Part shown: positions 31,260-31,289 of the stretch, one piece after another
Numbering within the stretch: position 1 is the first letter of the stretch
Layout: each line of letters opens with the position of its first letter
Source: Pelosinus fermentans
Lineage (GTDB): Bacteria > Bacillota > Negativicutes > DSM-13327
Length of the DNA stretch: 31,289 bases
Direction of reading: 5' to 3'
NCBI GenBank assembly: GCA_002434245.1
Contig: DJJR01000030.1
Location: 1 to 31,289 of the forward strand
Made by a program: the position numbers and the translations under genes
The notes under the pieces: generated by a model
Seen by the model: only the letters and a program-made list of their open reading frames with translations
Database searches by the model: none
What the model was told of the DNA's origin: nothing

Positions 31260-31289
31260 TTATGAACCGCAGAGAACACTGAGCAAAGA
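31260..31289. repeat. Start of another dispersed intergenic repeat copy, cut by the window end
   Basis: GAACCGCAGAGAACACTGAG (31264-31283) is the complement of the right-arm sequence of the copy near 20112 (CTCTGCGGTTC), so this copy is seen from its opposite end. Confidence 0.6.

Overview
The window is a chromosomal segment of an endospore-forming, AT-rich Firmicute. Three things point there: a sporulation block in the order fin - mfd - spoVT - spoVB-like - yabN/mazG-like - hup, two germinant-receptor operons, and a SpoIID-type lipoprotein. The codon style, frequent TTG/GTG starts with strong Shine-Dalgarno sequences, and the dispersed intergenic repeats resemble Negativicutes of the Pelosinus/Sporomusa type. 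That placement is an inference, not something the sequence proves. No rRNA, tRNA, CRISPR array, transposase or phage gene was recognised.

Layout. Positions 1-1716 hold a secreted class D beta-lactamase and an FHA/winged-helix regulator with its own sigma-A-like promoter and terminator. Positions 1717-4346 hold a signalling module: an HD-GYP c-di-GMP phosphodiesterase, a stand-alone receiver, and a protein joining four 29-residue MshEN-like (c-di-GMP-binding type) repeats to a CheX/CheC-type phosphatase domain. This is the most novel-looking part of the window. Positions 4416-6100 hold a HAD hydrolase, a very small PrsW-like membrane protein and the anti-sigma factor Fin. Positions 6142-13914 hold mfd, spoVT (with a candidate sigma-G promoter), a SpoVB-family flippase, a tetrapyrrole methylase/MazG fusion and HU. 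Positions 13931-20003 hold phosphate genes: a PhoB/PhoP-type regulator, pstB and phoU; then phoH on the opposite strand; then pstC-pstA behind a three-repeat PHO box. No pstS or phoR is present here. Positions 20286-31248 hold germination genes: gerA-gerB-gerC plus a small two-TM protein, a SpoIID-like lipoprotein behind a near-consensus sigma-G promoter, and a second gerA-gerB-gerC operon with a tandem second gerC.

Between the genes are at least six copies, whole or degraded, of an imperfect palindromic repeat (CACAGAG/CTCTGTG or CTTCGCG..TTCAAAAGG type). There is also one 157-bp fold-back element with 18-nt inverted ends just upstream of the PHO box. How the genes work together: the second-messenger module probably resets a phosphorylated receiver according to c-di-GMP level. 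The Pho genes import phosphate and report its supply. The fin/spoVT/ger/SpoIID genes serve the forespore programme and spore germination.
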